A DNA stretch of 64,000 nucleotides. It comes from CALGYY01 sp963678485 (lineage in GTDB: Bacteria; Bacteroidota; Bacteroidia; Bacteroidales; CAIWKO01). Under the pieces are notes generated by a model. It worked only from the letters and a program-made list of their open reading frames with translations, ran no database searches and was not told the origin of the DNA. Positions 1 to 6,581 of the stretch are shown here, in pieces; position 1 is the first letter of the stretch; the number at the start of each line of letters is the position of its first letter. The stretch is from positions 4,774,001-4,838,000 of the forward strand of contig OY782882.1 in assembly GCA_963678485.1 (NCBI GenBank), in the 5' to 3' direction. Position numbers and translations under genes: made by a program.

Positions 1-1049
1 ATAGTGATCACATTGGGATCATGAGAAAATAGCGACATAATTCCTCGTCCAAAAATCGCAACCACCAGCGTGACTGCAACAGAGATGAAGGTAGTCATGA
101 GAAGCGTGGCTCGATATCCCTTCTTCACACGATCCACTTTATTGGCGCCAATATTCTGTCCGACAAAAGTCGATAACGCCATTCCAAAATTCATTGCAGG
201 TAGGGCGGCAAAACTATCAATACGTCCGGCTACTGTATAAGCGGCAATAGTATCTGTACCAAAATCATTTACAATACGCATCAATGCAACCATTCCCAGG
301 GCAAGAAATGTCTGCTGCAAACCGGTAGGAATGCCGATTTTCAAGCTTTTCATAAAGATAGTTTTGTCAATATGAAAGCTCGAACGCGAGAACTGAAATA
401 ATGTATTATACTTGTATACATAAATAACAGATAAAACAAAAGACACCCCCTGCGCAATGACGGTAGCCCAAGCTGCTCCAGCGATTCCCCAATGAAAGCC
501 CTCGATAAACAAAAAAACGAGGATAATATTCAATACAGTGGCAATCATGAGAAAATAAAGCGGTGTCTTTGAATCGCCCAATCCGCGCAGTATAGAACTG
601 ATTCCATTATACCCAAACATCAAAATCAGTCCGTACATAAACACATCGAAATACTCAACAGCACCGGGAATGATATGGGCTGGTAAGGCCATCATTTCGA
701 AGATTTGCCGACTGAACATCAAGCCAATGATGGTCAACACAACCGAAGAAATCAACAGAAATATGATGAGTGTATTGATAGTCCGCTTGACACTTGCATA
801 ATCCTTCGCCCCGAAATACTGTGCAATAACAATGGTAAAGCCGGAAGACACTCCAATAATGAGCGAAATCAGGACAAACATAACCGGGAATGATGCACCC
901 ACTGCGGCCAGAGCTTCTTTACCTAAGAAATTCCCTACAATAATACTGTCGATAATATTGTATAATTGTTGAAACACATTCCCAAGCAGCATGGGCATGG
1001 CAAACATAAGAATGAGTTTCCTCTCGCTTCCAACAGTAAGGTCTTTCAT
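1..1049 (-). CDS. MATE family efflux transporter, 3' end cut by window edge
   Basis: The frame is open from an ATG at 1049 down to base 1, about 349 codons with no stop, so the C-terminus lies outside the window. The N-terminus reads MKDLTVGSERKLILMFAMP, followed by a run of hydrophobic segments. Motifs such as GNVFQQLYNIIDSIIVG in the first helices, and the repeated internal pattern around GIPTGLQQ in the second half, are typical of MATE (NorM/DinF-type) proteins, which exchange H+ or Na+ for drugs and other cations across the inner membrane. MATE proteins are usually about 450 aa with 12 helices, so roughly three quarters is present. It is divergent from the secreted protein gene at 1185. 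The substrate cannot be read from the sequence. Confidence 0.9.
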   Translation of the reverse strand, partial: MKDLTVGSERKLILMFAMPMLLGNVFQQLYNIIDSIIVGNFLGKEALAAVGASFPVMFVLISLIIGVSSGFTIVIAQYFGAKDYASVKRTINTLIIFLLISSVVLTIIGLMFSRQIFEMMALPAHIIPGAVEYFDVFMYGLILMFGYNGISSILRGLGDSKTPLYFLMIATVLNIILVFLFIEGFHWGIAGAAWATVIAQGVSFVLSVIYVYKYNTLFQFSRSSFHIDKTIFMKSLKIGIPTGLQQTFLALGMVALMRIVNDFGTDTIAAYTVAGRIDSFAALPAMNFGMALSTFVGQNIGANKVDRVKKGYRATLLMTTFISVAVTLVVAIFGRGIMSLFSHDPNVIT

Positions 1050-1153
1050 CTATTTTCCTTCTAATTCCAGAAACTGATTCTAAAAATTGAGATGCTGTCC
1101 TGAAAAAGAGTACAAAAGTAATCAATCCAAGGGCAAGGATTGAAATATTTCAA

Positions 1154-1161
1154 TACATTTG
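1154..1161 (+). promoter_or_regulatory. Bacteroidota -7 promoter element TACATTTG
   Basis: The octamer matches TAnnTTTG, the -7 element read by the Bacteroidota primary sigma factor, and sits 23 bases before the ATG at 1185. I see no TTG at the expected -33 position, so this rests on one element only. Confidence 0.45.
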
Positions 1162-1184
1162 CATCTTAAATAAAACATCATCAT

Positions 1185-2273
1185 ATGAAAAAAACATTAC
1201 TATTTGTAATTTGTATTGCTGCCTTCACCTTGCAGGGAATCAGCCAGGTGACAATAACTGAAAGCGATATCGCTAACATTGGAGCGACTTTTAGTCAGCG
1301 CACCGACACCCTCCCCTCCATCACCCCCGGAACAACAGGAACAGGGCAAGTATGGAATTTCAACAGCCTTGCCAGTCATGTTACTAAAACTATTAATGCT
1401 GTTGATCCTCTCACGCTTCCTGCGGGCAACCGATTTACTGGAGCCAACATTGCCTTACACGAGGATTCAAGTATCAACAATTATTTCTTCCGTAAAGAGC
1501 CAACGGGCATTCTTACAAAAGGACTTACCATGGATTTTTTGGGTAATGGCGACACGATTTGTGTAATCTTCAACGATCCTGACACCATGATCAGCTTCCC
1601 CTCCATTTATGGAACTTCATTTATTTCCCATGTGAATGGTGATACCAAATCTCCATCAAACATGATAATCGACACCAACATTTTTGGAACACTTTACCAT
1701 GTACCAGTTGATTCAGTTCGCATTATTCATCATGCTGTAAAGTCCTCTATCATGGATGCTGAAGGCTTAATCAATTTGCCTGGCACTGCAGGAACAATGA
1801 ATGCGCTTCGACAGAACACGCATGAAACTTCTATTGACAGTACATTTGGATATGTGAATTTCGCCCCTTATCTTTTAGGATGGTATTTTTTCCAGGCTTA
1901 TACCGACGAAACAACGCAATTTATATGGTGGACTAATGATATCGGAAACGCCATTCTTAGCATGGACTACGATTCACTAAGCGGAAATGTGACCAATGTT
2001 AATTGGCTTTATATTACGCATAGCGGTATCGAACAGAATGCAGCATCTAACCAAACTACAGTATTTCCTAATCCCGCAACTGATTACATTTCGCTTACAG
2101 CACAGGCTGGAACAGAAATCTGCATCTTCAATTCTGTTGGCCAAAACGTAATGCGTACCACTGCAAACGGACAACTTCAGAAAATCAATGTTGCTGATTT
2201 ACCACGCGGTTTGTATTTCGCAAGATTTATGGATACGGATGATCTTAGATCAGAGAAATTCCTATTACAATAA
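1185..2273 (+). CDS. Secreted protein with T9SS type A sorting domain
   Basis: The 362-aa product starts with a clear signal peptide (Lys-Lys, a hydrophobic core to about residue 17, then a Gly-Ile-Ser-Gln cleavage area). The last 75 residues form a T9SS type A C-terminal sorting domain: VFPNPATDYISL near residue 290, a middle strand around ICIFNSVGQ, and the closing LPRGLYFARF pattern. The protein would cross the inner membrane by Sec and the outer membrane by T9SS, after which the tail is normally removed. The central 270 residues are beta-rich and I do not recognise a known enzyme domain. It stands alone, with its own promoter and a strong terminator at 2293. Function beyond export is unknown. 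Confidence 0.9.
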   Translation: MKKTLLFVICIAAFTLQGISQVTITESDIANIGATFSQRTDTLPSITPGTTGTGQVWNFNSLASHVTKTINAVDPLTLPAGNRFTGANIALHEDSSINNYFFRKEPTGILTKGLTMDFLGNGDTICVIFNDPDTMISFPSIYGTSFISHVNGDTKSPSNMIIDTNIFGTLYHVPVDSVRIIHHAVKSSIMDAEGLINLPGTAGTMNALRQNTHETSIDSTFGYVNFAPYLLGWYFFQAYTDETTQFIWWTNDIGNAILSMDYDSLSGNVTNVNWLYITHSGIEQNAASNQTTVFPNPATDYISLTAQAGTEICIFNSVGQNVMRTTANGQLQKINVADLPRGLYFARFMDTDDLRSEKFLLQ

Positions 2274-2292
2274 CATTTCATTGATATGAAAA

Positions 2293-2322
2293 GAGCTGCC
2301 CGATTGTGGCAGCTTTTTTTTT
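2293..2322 (+). terminator. Rho-independent terminator, probably serving both convergent genes
   Basis: A 7-bp stem AGCTGCC/GGCAGCT with a 7-base loop is followed by eight or nine T. It lies between the convergent genes ending at 2273 and 2324. On the other strand it is followed by a weaker T-rich stretch, so it may stop transcription from both sides. Confidence 0.85.
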
Positions 2323-2323
2323 A

Positions 2324-3217
2324 CTATTCGGAAATATCGGTTGTTTTAAACCTTCTTCGTAACACAGGGTACATGAATACTGCTGTTAGCAACACCAGCG
2401 TTCCGCAATAAAAACCGGTAGTCATTCGCTCTGATTCACCAAAAATCAGGAATCCCAGTATAATTCCATAAACCGGCTCAAGATTAATAACCAACACTAC
2501 AACATAGGCCGACAATTTCTTCATTATGCGGATTGTTTCCGCGAAAGCGACAGCCGTACAAACAGTCCCAAGAACAATTAGACAAATAGCATCTTTCCAT
2601 GTAAGTGAAAGCTGCCACTCGCCCGGACTCAGCGTTATAAGCATAAACAGGCTCAAACCAATAAATCCGCTGAACATTTCCCAAAAGGCTATAGCATGAA
2701 CTTCATATTTCAAGGAAATATTCTTATTCAGTACGCTGAATAAACATGCCAGCAAAGCCGCCAGCAGCGAGTATAGCATTCCTTCTAAATAACGTGTTTC
2801 GAATTGGTAAATTAAGTACAGCGCAGTAATGATTACCACACCAATTACAACCTCAAGCCAGCTCACGCGTCGCTTCTGACTGAGCGGCTCAATGAAACTC
2901 GTAAATAAGGTGGTGGCTGAAAGACAACTAAGAGTTACTGCAATATTTGAGACCTTGATGGCATGGAAAAAGGCAATCCAGTGGGCTGCCACGACAATGC
3001 CAATACCTGCAATCCGCAATACCACCTTCCACGGGAGTCGTAAGCCTTTACGTGAAACAAGCAGGATTACTAACAATGTTACTGAGGCAATCAACATACG
3101 CCACCACACCAGTGGCATAGCAGGGACTTCTATCAACTTACCCAGTATCGCAGTAAATCCCAGAATAAAAACAATGACATGTAGTTTTATATGTTGATTC
3201 GTGACATTTTTATCCAT
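2324..3217 (-). CDS. EamA/DMT family transporter
   Basis: The 297-aa product is very hydrophobic, with about ten predicted membrane helices arranged as two EamA halves. In each half a helix pair precedes a conserved Glu/Pro segment, for example INLEPVYGIILGFLIFGE near residue 245, which is the classic EamA signature in the second half. The length fits the drug/metabolite transporter superfamily of inner-membrane metabolite exporters. The N-terminus MDKNVTNQHIKLH is short and hydrophilic, and an ATG start is used. The gene converges on the T9SS gene ending at 2273. Neighbours give no clue to the substrate. Confidence 0.88.
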   Translation of the reverse strand: MDKNVTNQHIKLHVIVFILGFTAILGKLIEVPAMPLVWWRMLIASVTLLVILLVSRKGLRLPWKVVLRIAGIGIVVAAHWIAFFHAIKVSNIAVTLSCLSATTLFTSFIEPLSQKRRVSWLEVVIGVVIITALYLIYQFETRYLEGMLYSLLAALLACLFSVLNKNISLKYEVHAIAFWEMFSGFIGLSLFMLITLSPGEWQLSLTWKDAICLIVLGTVCTAVAFAETIRIMKKLSAYVVVLVINLEPVYGIILGFLIFGESERMTTGFYCGTLVLLTAVFMYPVLRRRFKTTDISE

Positions 3218-3277
3218 ATGGTAATAGTATCAGAATATCGGAGAACCTTGCCCGATTAAGGACAAATTATATTAATC

Positions 3278-4030
3278 TTAGGAAATAGTGTAGCCTCCAT
3301 CAAGAGTCATTACACTTCCGGTAACCCAACGTGCAGCATCAGATAACAGGTAGCATACAGCATTTGAAGCATCTTCAGCTTCCCCAAAACCCAATGGGTA
3401 TTGCTTTGCATAGGCAGCATTCATTTCGCTGCTGGCATCACCACCCATATATTGCTCACTAATGGCAGTTTTAATTAATCCTGCCGCAATACAGTTTGAT
3501 CTGATTCCTTTGGACGACTGTTCCAAAGCCAGTGTTTTCGAAAAAGATTCCAGCGCAGCTTTCGTGCTGCCATACAGGGCGCCTCCATAAAAGGCTTTCT
3601 GAGTGCCGCCTACTGAGGACAAAAACACCACCGAGGCACCGGCATTCATTTTCTTTTTAGCAAGCAACAAGGATGTCAGTAACACGGGAGCATTATAATT
3701 AATCTTAAACATCCGATCGATTTCGTCAGTGGTGACAAATCGTATAGGATGTAAAAACAGTATTCCTGCGCTATGCACCAGCCCATCAAGCTTTCCGGAG
3801 GAAGCAACGAGACTTTCTACAAAACCGGCATCAGTAAGATCGCCCGGCATTTGTTCATGCCCTGAACCAGAAAGCAATTCGAATGTTTGCTGTAAACGGC
3901 TTGTATCGCGCCCGGTAATCAGCAATTGCGCGCCCAACTGTGATGCATCAATCGCGCATTGGCGCCCAATTCCGGAAGACGCACCAGTAATGAGCACCCT
4001 TTTATCGTTTAATAAAAAAGACTTATTCAT
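3278..4030 (-). CDS. SDR family NAD(P)-dependent oxidoreductase
   Basis: This is a classical short-chain dehydrogenase of about 250 aa. The Rossmann cofactor motif is GASSGIG near residue 15, the active-site Ser is in FLSSVGG, and the catalytic YxxxK is in LYGSTKAAL. The C-terminal VTGSVMTLDGGYT is characteristic of FabG-like members. A longer frame opens at 4048, but I prefer the ATG at 4030 because a TATATTTG promoter element sits at 4038-4045, inside that extension, and the protein then begins at MNKSFLLNDKRVLITG, the usual distance from the Rossmann strand. It would reduce a ketone or oxidise an alcohol with NAD(P)H. The substrate is not apparent and the gene appears monocistronic. Confidence 0.9.
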   Translation of the reverse strand: MNKSFLLNDKRVLITGASSGIGRQCAIDASQLGAQLLITGRDTSRLQQTFELLSGSGHEQMPGDLTDAGFVESLVASSGKLDGLVHSAGILFLHPIRFVTTDEIDRMFKINYNAPVLLTSLLLAKKKMNAGASVVFLSSVGGTQKAFYGGALYGSTKAALESFSKTLALEQSSKGIRSNCIAAGLIKTAISEQYMGGDASSEMNAAYAKQYPLGFGEAEDASNAVCYLLSDAARWVTGSVMTLDGGYTIS

Positions 4031-4037
4031 TGTAGTG

Positions 4038-4045
4038 CAAATATA
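4038..4045 (-). promoter_or_regulatory. -7 promoter element TATATTTG for the SDR gene
   Basis: On the minus strand this reads TATATTTG, a full TAnnTTTG match. It ends 8 bases before the preferred ATG at 4030, implying a very short or absent leader. No good -33 element is visible. Confidence 0.4.
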
Positions 4046-4149
4046 CATAGAGTTTATTCATTTACTGAATGAGGCCACAAAAAGCACTTGATTATCGTGT
4101 TCGCATTGAGCTATGTAGTGCTGCATATAAAAAGTTTTTTACTTTTTTC

Positions 4150-4179
4150 TTGATGGTAACATTTTTTTGTATACATTTG
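4150..4179 (+). promoter_or_regulatory. Promoter of tRNA-Asp (TTG, 19 bp, TACATTTG)
   Basis: TTG at 4150-4152, a 19-base spacer and TACATTTG at 4172-4179 match the Bacteroidota consensus (TTG-N19/21-TAnnTTTG) well. It lies 38 bases before the mature tRNA-Asp, with a small CCTTTT/AAAAGG hairpin in the leader. Confidence 0.75.
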
Positions 4180-4216
4180 CACACCTTTTCAACAAAAGGC
4201 GTTCTTTAAGAAACAC

Positions 4217-4290
4217 GGTTCGGTAGTTCAGTTGGTTAGAATACGTGCCTGTCACGCACGGGGTCGCGGGTTCGAGTCCCGTCCGGACCG
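4217..4290 (+). tRNA. tRNA-Asp (anticodon GTC)
   Basis: A complete 74-base cloverleaf without an encoded CCA. The acceptor stem pairs GGTTCGG (4217-4223) with CCGGACC (4283-4289) including one G-T pair. The anticodon stem is CGTGC/GCACG with loop CTGTCAC, anticodon GTC at 4251-4253. The T arm carries GGTTCGAGTCC. It has a consensus promoter upstream and a terminator at 4295. This is the parent of the three broken 3' copies found at 401-bp spacing downstream. Confidence 0.97.
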
Positions 4291-4294
4291 CTTA

Positions 4295-4328
4295 AGTCCT
4301 TAGTCGCAAGATTAGGGGCTTTTTTTTT
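4295..4328 (+). terminator. tRNA-Asp terminator, repeated in each downstream unit
   Basis: An 8-bp stem AGTCCTTA/TAGGGGCT (with G-T pairs) and a 10-base loop are followed by nine T. The ATG of the first GIY-YIG ORF comes only two bases after the T run. The same hairpin occurs at 4696-4729 and 5097-5130 in front of the other two GIY-YIG ORFs. Confidence 0.75.
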
Positions 4329-4330
4329 AC

Positions 4331-4597
4331 ATGAAATTCTACGTCTACATTATACAAAGTCTGGTGGATGCGACCTTTTACAAAGGATTTTCCACCGATT
4401 ACCTTCATCGGTTCAACGAACACAATGAAGGATTGTCAAGGTACACTTCGACAAAGCGACCATGGAAACTGGTTTATGTTGAAGAATGTCCTGATAAGAA
4501 AACAGCACTCATCCGTGAAAAATCACTGAAGCGATCTAATCAGCAATACATTCATTGGCTTATTAATTCTGAGAAAAACATCCTTAATTTCAAATAA
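4331..4597 (+). CDS. GIY-YIG nuclease family protein, copy 1
   Basis: The 88-aa product is a single GIY-YIG domain of the small UraR/YhbQ-like kind common in Bacteroidota. The first strand reads FYVYIIQS, the second part of the signature is FYKGFS (Lys in place of the usual Ile), the presumed catalytic Arg is in YLHRFNEHN, and the metal-binding Glu is in LIREKSLKR. The family cuts DNA, but the role of these stand-alone short members is not settled. The ATG lies two bases after the tRNA terminator T run and has no ribosome-binding site, so expression probably depends on readthrough or a promoter I cannot see. The conserved frame argues for recent function or very recent copying. Confidence 0.85.
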   Translation: MKFYVYIIQSLVDATFYKGFSTDYLHRFNEHNEGLSRYTSTKRPWKLVYVEECPDKKTALIREKSLKRSNQQYIHWLINSEKNILNFK

Positions 4598-4614
4598 CTT
4601 TTATAACAACCAGG

Positions 4615-4691
4615 GAATACGTGCCTGTCATCTCGCCTCAGGCGAGACGGGTTCGAGTCCCGCCTGCCCCGTCTTAGGCGGGGACGGACCG
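4615..4691 (+). pseudogene. tRNA-Asp 3' half with two palindromic inserts, copy 1
   Basis: GAATACGTGCCTGTCA from the anticodon arm, the T arm CGGGTTCGAGTCCCG, and the acceptor end CGGACCG are identical to the intact tRNA-Asp. The D arm and 5' acceptor strand are missing. The anticodon 3' stem and variable region are replaced by TCTCGCCTCAGGCGAGA (4631-4647), and a second GC-rich palindrome interrupts the join between T arm and acceptor strand. Net gain is 25 bases. It cannot fold as a tRNA. Confidence 0.85.
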
Positions 4692-4731
4692 CTTAAGTCC
4701 TTAGTCGCAAGATTAGGGGCTTTTTTTTTAC

Positions 4732-4998
4732 ATGAAATTCTACGTCTACATTATACAAAGTCTGGTGGATGCGACCTTTTACAAAGGATTTTCCACCGAT
4801 TACCTTCATCGGTTCAACGAACACAATGAAGGATTGTCAAGGTACACTTCGACAAAGCGACCATGGAAACTGGTTTATGTTGAAGAATGTCCTGATAAGA
4901 AAACAGCACTCATCCGTGAAAAATCACTGAAGCGATCTAATCAGCAATACATTCATTGGCTTATTAATTCTGAGAAAAACATCCTTAATTTCAAATAA
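4732..4998 (+). CDS. GIY-YIG nuclease family protein, copy 2
   Basis: The 88-aa product is identical to that of the copy at 4331, with the same FYVYII/FYKGFS signature, Arg in HRFNEHN and Glu in LIREKS. It is in the second 401-bp tandem unit, again directly after a copy of the tRNA-Asp terminator hairpin and before a broken tRNA-Asp 3' half. Nothing distinguishes it functionally from the other two copies, and identical sequence at DNA level points to recent duplication. Confidence 0.85.
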   Translation: MKFYVYIIQSLVDATFYKGFSTDYLHRFNEHNEGLSRYTSTKRPWKLVYVEECPDKKTALIREKSLKRSNQQYIHWLINSEKNILNFK

Positions 4999-5015
4999 CT
5001 TTTATAACAACCAGG

Positions 5016-5092
5016 GAATACGTGCCTGTCATCTCGCCTCAGGCGAGACGGGTTCGAGTCCCGCCTGCCCCGTCTTAGGCGGGGACGGACCG
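5016..5092 (+). pseudogene. tRNA-Asp 3' half with two palindromic inserts, copy 2
   Basis: Identical to the fragment at 4615. It carries the 17-base palindrome at 5032-5048 in place of the anticodon 3' stem and the second palindrome before the acceptor end. The 5' half of the tRNA is absent, so it is not a functional tRNA. Confidence 0.85.
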
Positions 5093-5132
5093 CTTAAGTC
5101 CTTAGTCGCAAGATTAGGGGCTTTTTTTTTAC

Positions 5133-5399
5133 ATGAAATTCTACGTCTACATTATACAAAGTCTGGTGGATGCGACCTTTTACAAAGGATTTTCCACCGA
5201 TTACCTTCATCGGTTCAACGAACACAATGAAGGATTGTCAAGGTACACTTCGACAAAGCGACCATGGAAACTGGTTTATGTTGAAGAATGTCCTGATAAG
5301 AAAACAGCACTCATCCGCGAAAAATCACTGAAGCGATCTAATCAGCAATACATTCATTGGCTTATTAATTCTGAGAAAAACATCCTTAATTTCAAATAA
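5133..5399 (+). CDS. GIY-YIG nuclease family protein, copy 3
   Basis: Third copy of the 88-aa GIY-YIG protein, identical in amino acids; one synonymous C for T change is seen in the ATCCGCGAA stretch. The 3' flank differs slightly from the first two units (TTATAATAATCAGG against TTATAACAACCAGG), so this is the oldest or outermost unit. Same context: terminator hairpin just upstream, broken tRNA-Asp downstream. Confidence 0.85.
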   Translation: MKFYVYIIQSLVDATFYKGFSTDYLHRFNEHNEGLSRYTSTKRPWKLVYVEECPDKKTALIREKSLKRSNQQYIHWLINSEKNILNFK

Positions 5400-5416
5400 C
5401 TTTTATAATAATCAGG

Positions 5417-5494
5417 GAATACGTGCCTGTCATCTCGCCTCAGGCGAGACGGGTTCGAGTCCCGCCTACCCCGTCTTAGGCGGGGACGGACCGC
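5417..5494 (+). pseudogene. tRNA-Asp 3' half with two palindromic inserts, copy 3
   Basis: Same structure as the fragments at 4615 and 5016, with one change in the second palindrome (CCTACCCC for CCTGCCCC). After the acceptor end the sequence leaves the repeat (GGACCGCTAAGAGAGC), which marks the right boundary of the tandem array. Confidence 0.8.
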
Positions 5495-5510
5495 TAAGAG
5501 AGCAAAACAG

Positions 5511-5533
5511 AGGGTGCCTGACACCCTTTTTTT
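5511..5533 (+). terminator. Rho-independent terminator closing the tandem array
   Basis: A 6-bp stem AGGGTG/CACCCT with a 5-base loop is followed by seven T. It lies 18 bases after the end of the last tRNA fragment and may be the original terminator of this transcription unit. Confidence 0.75.
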
Positions 5534-5869
5534 ATGCCCTATAGGGACACTTGGGGGGCGGTTTCTTCCGTGTAATCATCCTATTAACAAATACTAGAGA
5601 CATTTTAAGGGATCAAGCGGAAAAGTTGAGGAGTAAGAATACTATTCATAGAAAAAATCAGATTTTGAAACCTTACTTTAACTACGAATACCACGAATGA
5701 ACGCGAATGAGTTCCATTTGCAGCTATTGTTTGTAACATTGGCCATCAACATTGATTAAACGTATCAATCATTTTGTGCATCTGTGTTTTTAATAGTTTA
5801 TCAAGCCATTCCATTTGTACTTTGTGGTTATTTTAAAGTATTGAAATTATGCAATGCTAATGTTCAAAG

Positions 5870-6165
5870 CGTGTGCGCGGGCCTGTCAAAGCAAGCGGGC
5901 GTGGGCGGGCTGTGAATCGCCAACGGCACGCAAATCCGCAAGGGGCCAGACAGCGGCTTTTTCGCTGTCGGCTCTGTCGAAAACGACAAAAAGAAAATTC
6001 AATGAGCGAAATGAAGTTTATTATCACATTCAAGAACTGCCGTCAATTGGCGTTTTCGGCACTACCTTGCGTGATTTGCGGCCGTTGGCGAGAGCGGGGG
6101 GATAGCATTTTGCTTTGACTAGAATTTTGGCTCCACCTTTTGTTCATGCAAAAGGTGGAATTAAA
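5870..6165 (+). repeat. GC-rich patch with hairpins, candidate dispersed repeat
   Basis: Base composition rises sharply here relative to the AT-rich flanks. Two strong hairpins are visible: GACAGCG/CGCTGTC near 5948-5968 and TCCACCTTTTG/CAAAAGGTGGA at about 6131-6158. Overlapping frames (5854-6105 and 5873-6118) are open, but neither looks like a real protein: both are Arg-rich, lack a start signal and overlap completely. From memory, similar sequence ending in the TTTTGGCTCCACCTTTT hairpin recurs in Bacteroidota genomes, but I cannot verify this here. Confidence 0.4.
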
Positions 6166-6264
6166 AGAATATAAACCACACATTAGGTTGTGCTCTTATT
6201 AATTGTGACAATTCAGTATTGGATTTTTCAGTTGTGCTAAAAAACACCTATGACTATTTGCTGC

Positions 6265-6286
6265 TCCTCAACAATCCGGCTTGATC
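6265..6286 (-). repeat. Dispersed 22-base motif, copy 1
   Basis: On the minus strand this is identical over 22 bases to 44051-44072, just inside the left end of the MITE-like element at 44024. A diverged version lies at 5611-5632. It may be a relic of a related element. Confidence 0.6.
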
Positions 6287-6298
6287 TCAAAATTAGAT

Positions 6299-6450
6299 CT
6301 AGCAGAAAGCTTCGCAGGCATCCGATTTGGATTCATTGATATAGCGAACAGCAGGATCAAGTTTTTCTTGAAGTCCTCTATTTCTATCCTATTGGGTTTT
6401 AACTTGAGGAATGCATTATTGAGGGCTTTTCGGGAGGTTATGAGATTCAG
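6299..6450 (-). pseudogene. Decayed N-terminal fragment resembling an Eco57I-like restriction-modification protein
   Basis: Read on the minus strand from about 6449, one frame gives TSRKALNNAFLKLKPNRIE, then DFKKNL. A neighbouring frame gives YINESKSDACEAFC, ending at a TAG at 6299-6301. The first segment resembles, from memory, the start of type IIG/Eco57I-like restriction-methylase proteins (pattern RKALNKAFLKVKPNR). At least one frameshift separates the two parts, there is no start codon, and nothing of the methylase body remains. I therefore read it as a dead remnant. Parts of the second segment could instead belong to a noncoding repeat. Confidence 0.4.
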
Positions 6451-6581
6451 GTTAATTTATTCGGGATGGCATTAAACAATCTTTTAAAACTATGGTTTTA
6501 ATTTGGTACGGTCATTATAAATGTCAAGAAAATGTATAATTGACACATTTTAAACTCCACGTTCATACAACCTTCCACATA

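Larger units (their letters stand above)
4291..5493 (+). repeat. Three tandem 401-bp units: GIY-YIG ORF plus tRNA-Asp 3' fragment
   Basis: Units 4291-4691, 4692-5092 and 5093-5493 have identical length and almost identical sequence. Only a handful of substitutions are visible, all in unit 3: one synonymous change in the ORF, two in the TTTATAATAATC stretch, and one in the second palindrome. Each unit runs from the base after the tRNA 3' end, through the tRNA terminator hairpin and the GIY-YIG ORF, to a broken tRNA-Asp 3' half with two palindromic inserts. The near identity implies very recent amplification, or gene conversion. Confidence 0.95.
5534..6581. other. Gene-poor kilobase with repeat remnants
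   Basis: I find no convincing intact gene here. It holds a partial copy of a dispersed 22-base motif (5611-5632), a stretch around 5685-5712 of the ACGAATACCACGAATGA kind that resembles noncoding repeats common in Bacteroidota, a GC-rich patch with hairpins (5870-6165), a decayed restriction-enzyme-like fragment (6299-6450), and a full copy of the 22-base motif (6265-6286). The mix of unrelated scraps next to the tRNA suggests an insertion hot spot. Confidence 0.6.

Noticed and set aside
4615..5494. Three further tRNA-Asp genes
   Set aside because: The D arm and 5' acceptor strand are missing and palindromes break the anticodon and acceptor arms, so no cloverleaf can form.
5854..6118. Two overlapping frames of 83 and 81 aa as genes
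   Set aside because: They overlap in different frames, are rich in Arg and Cys with no motif, and lie in a hairpin-rich GC patch.
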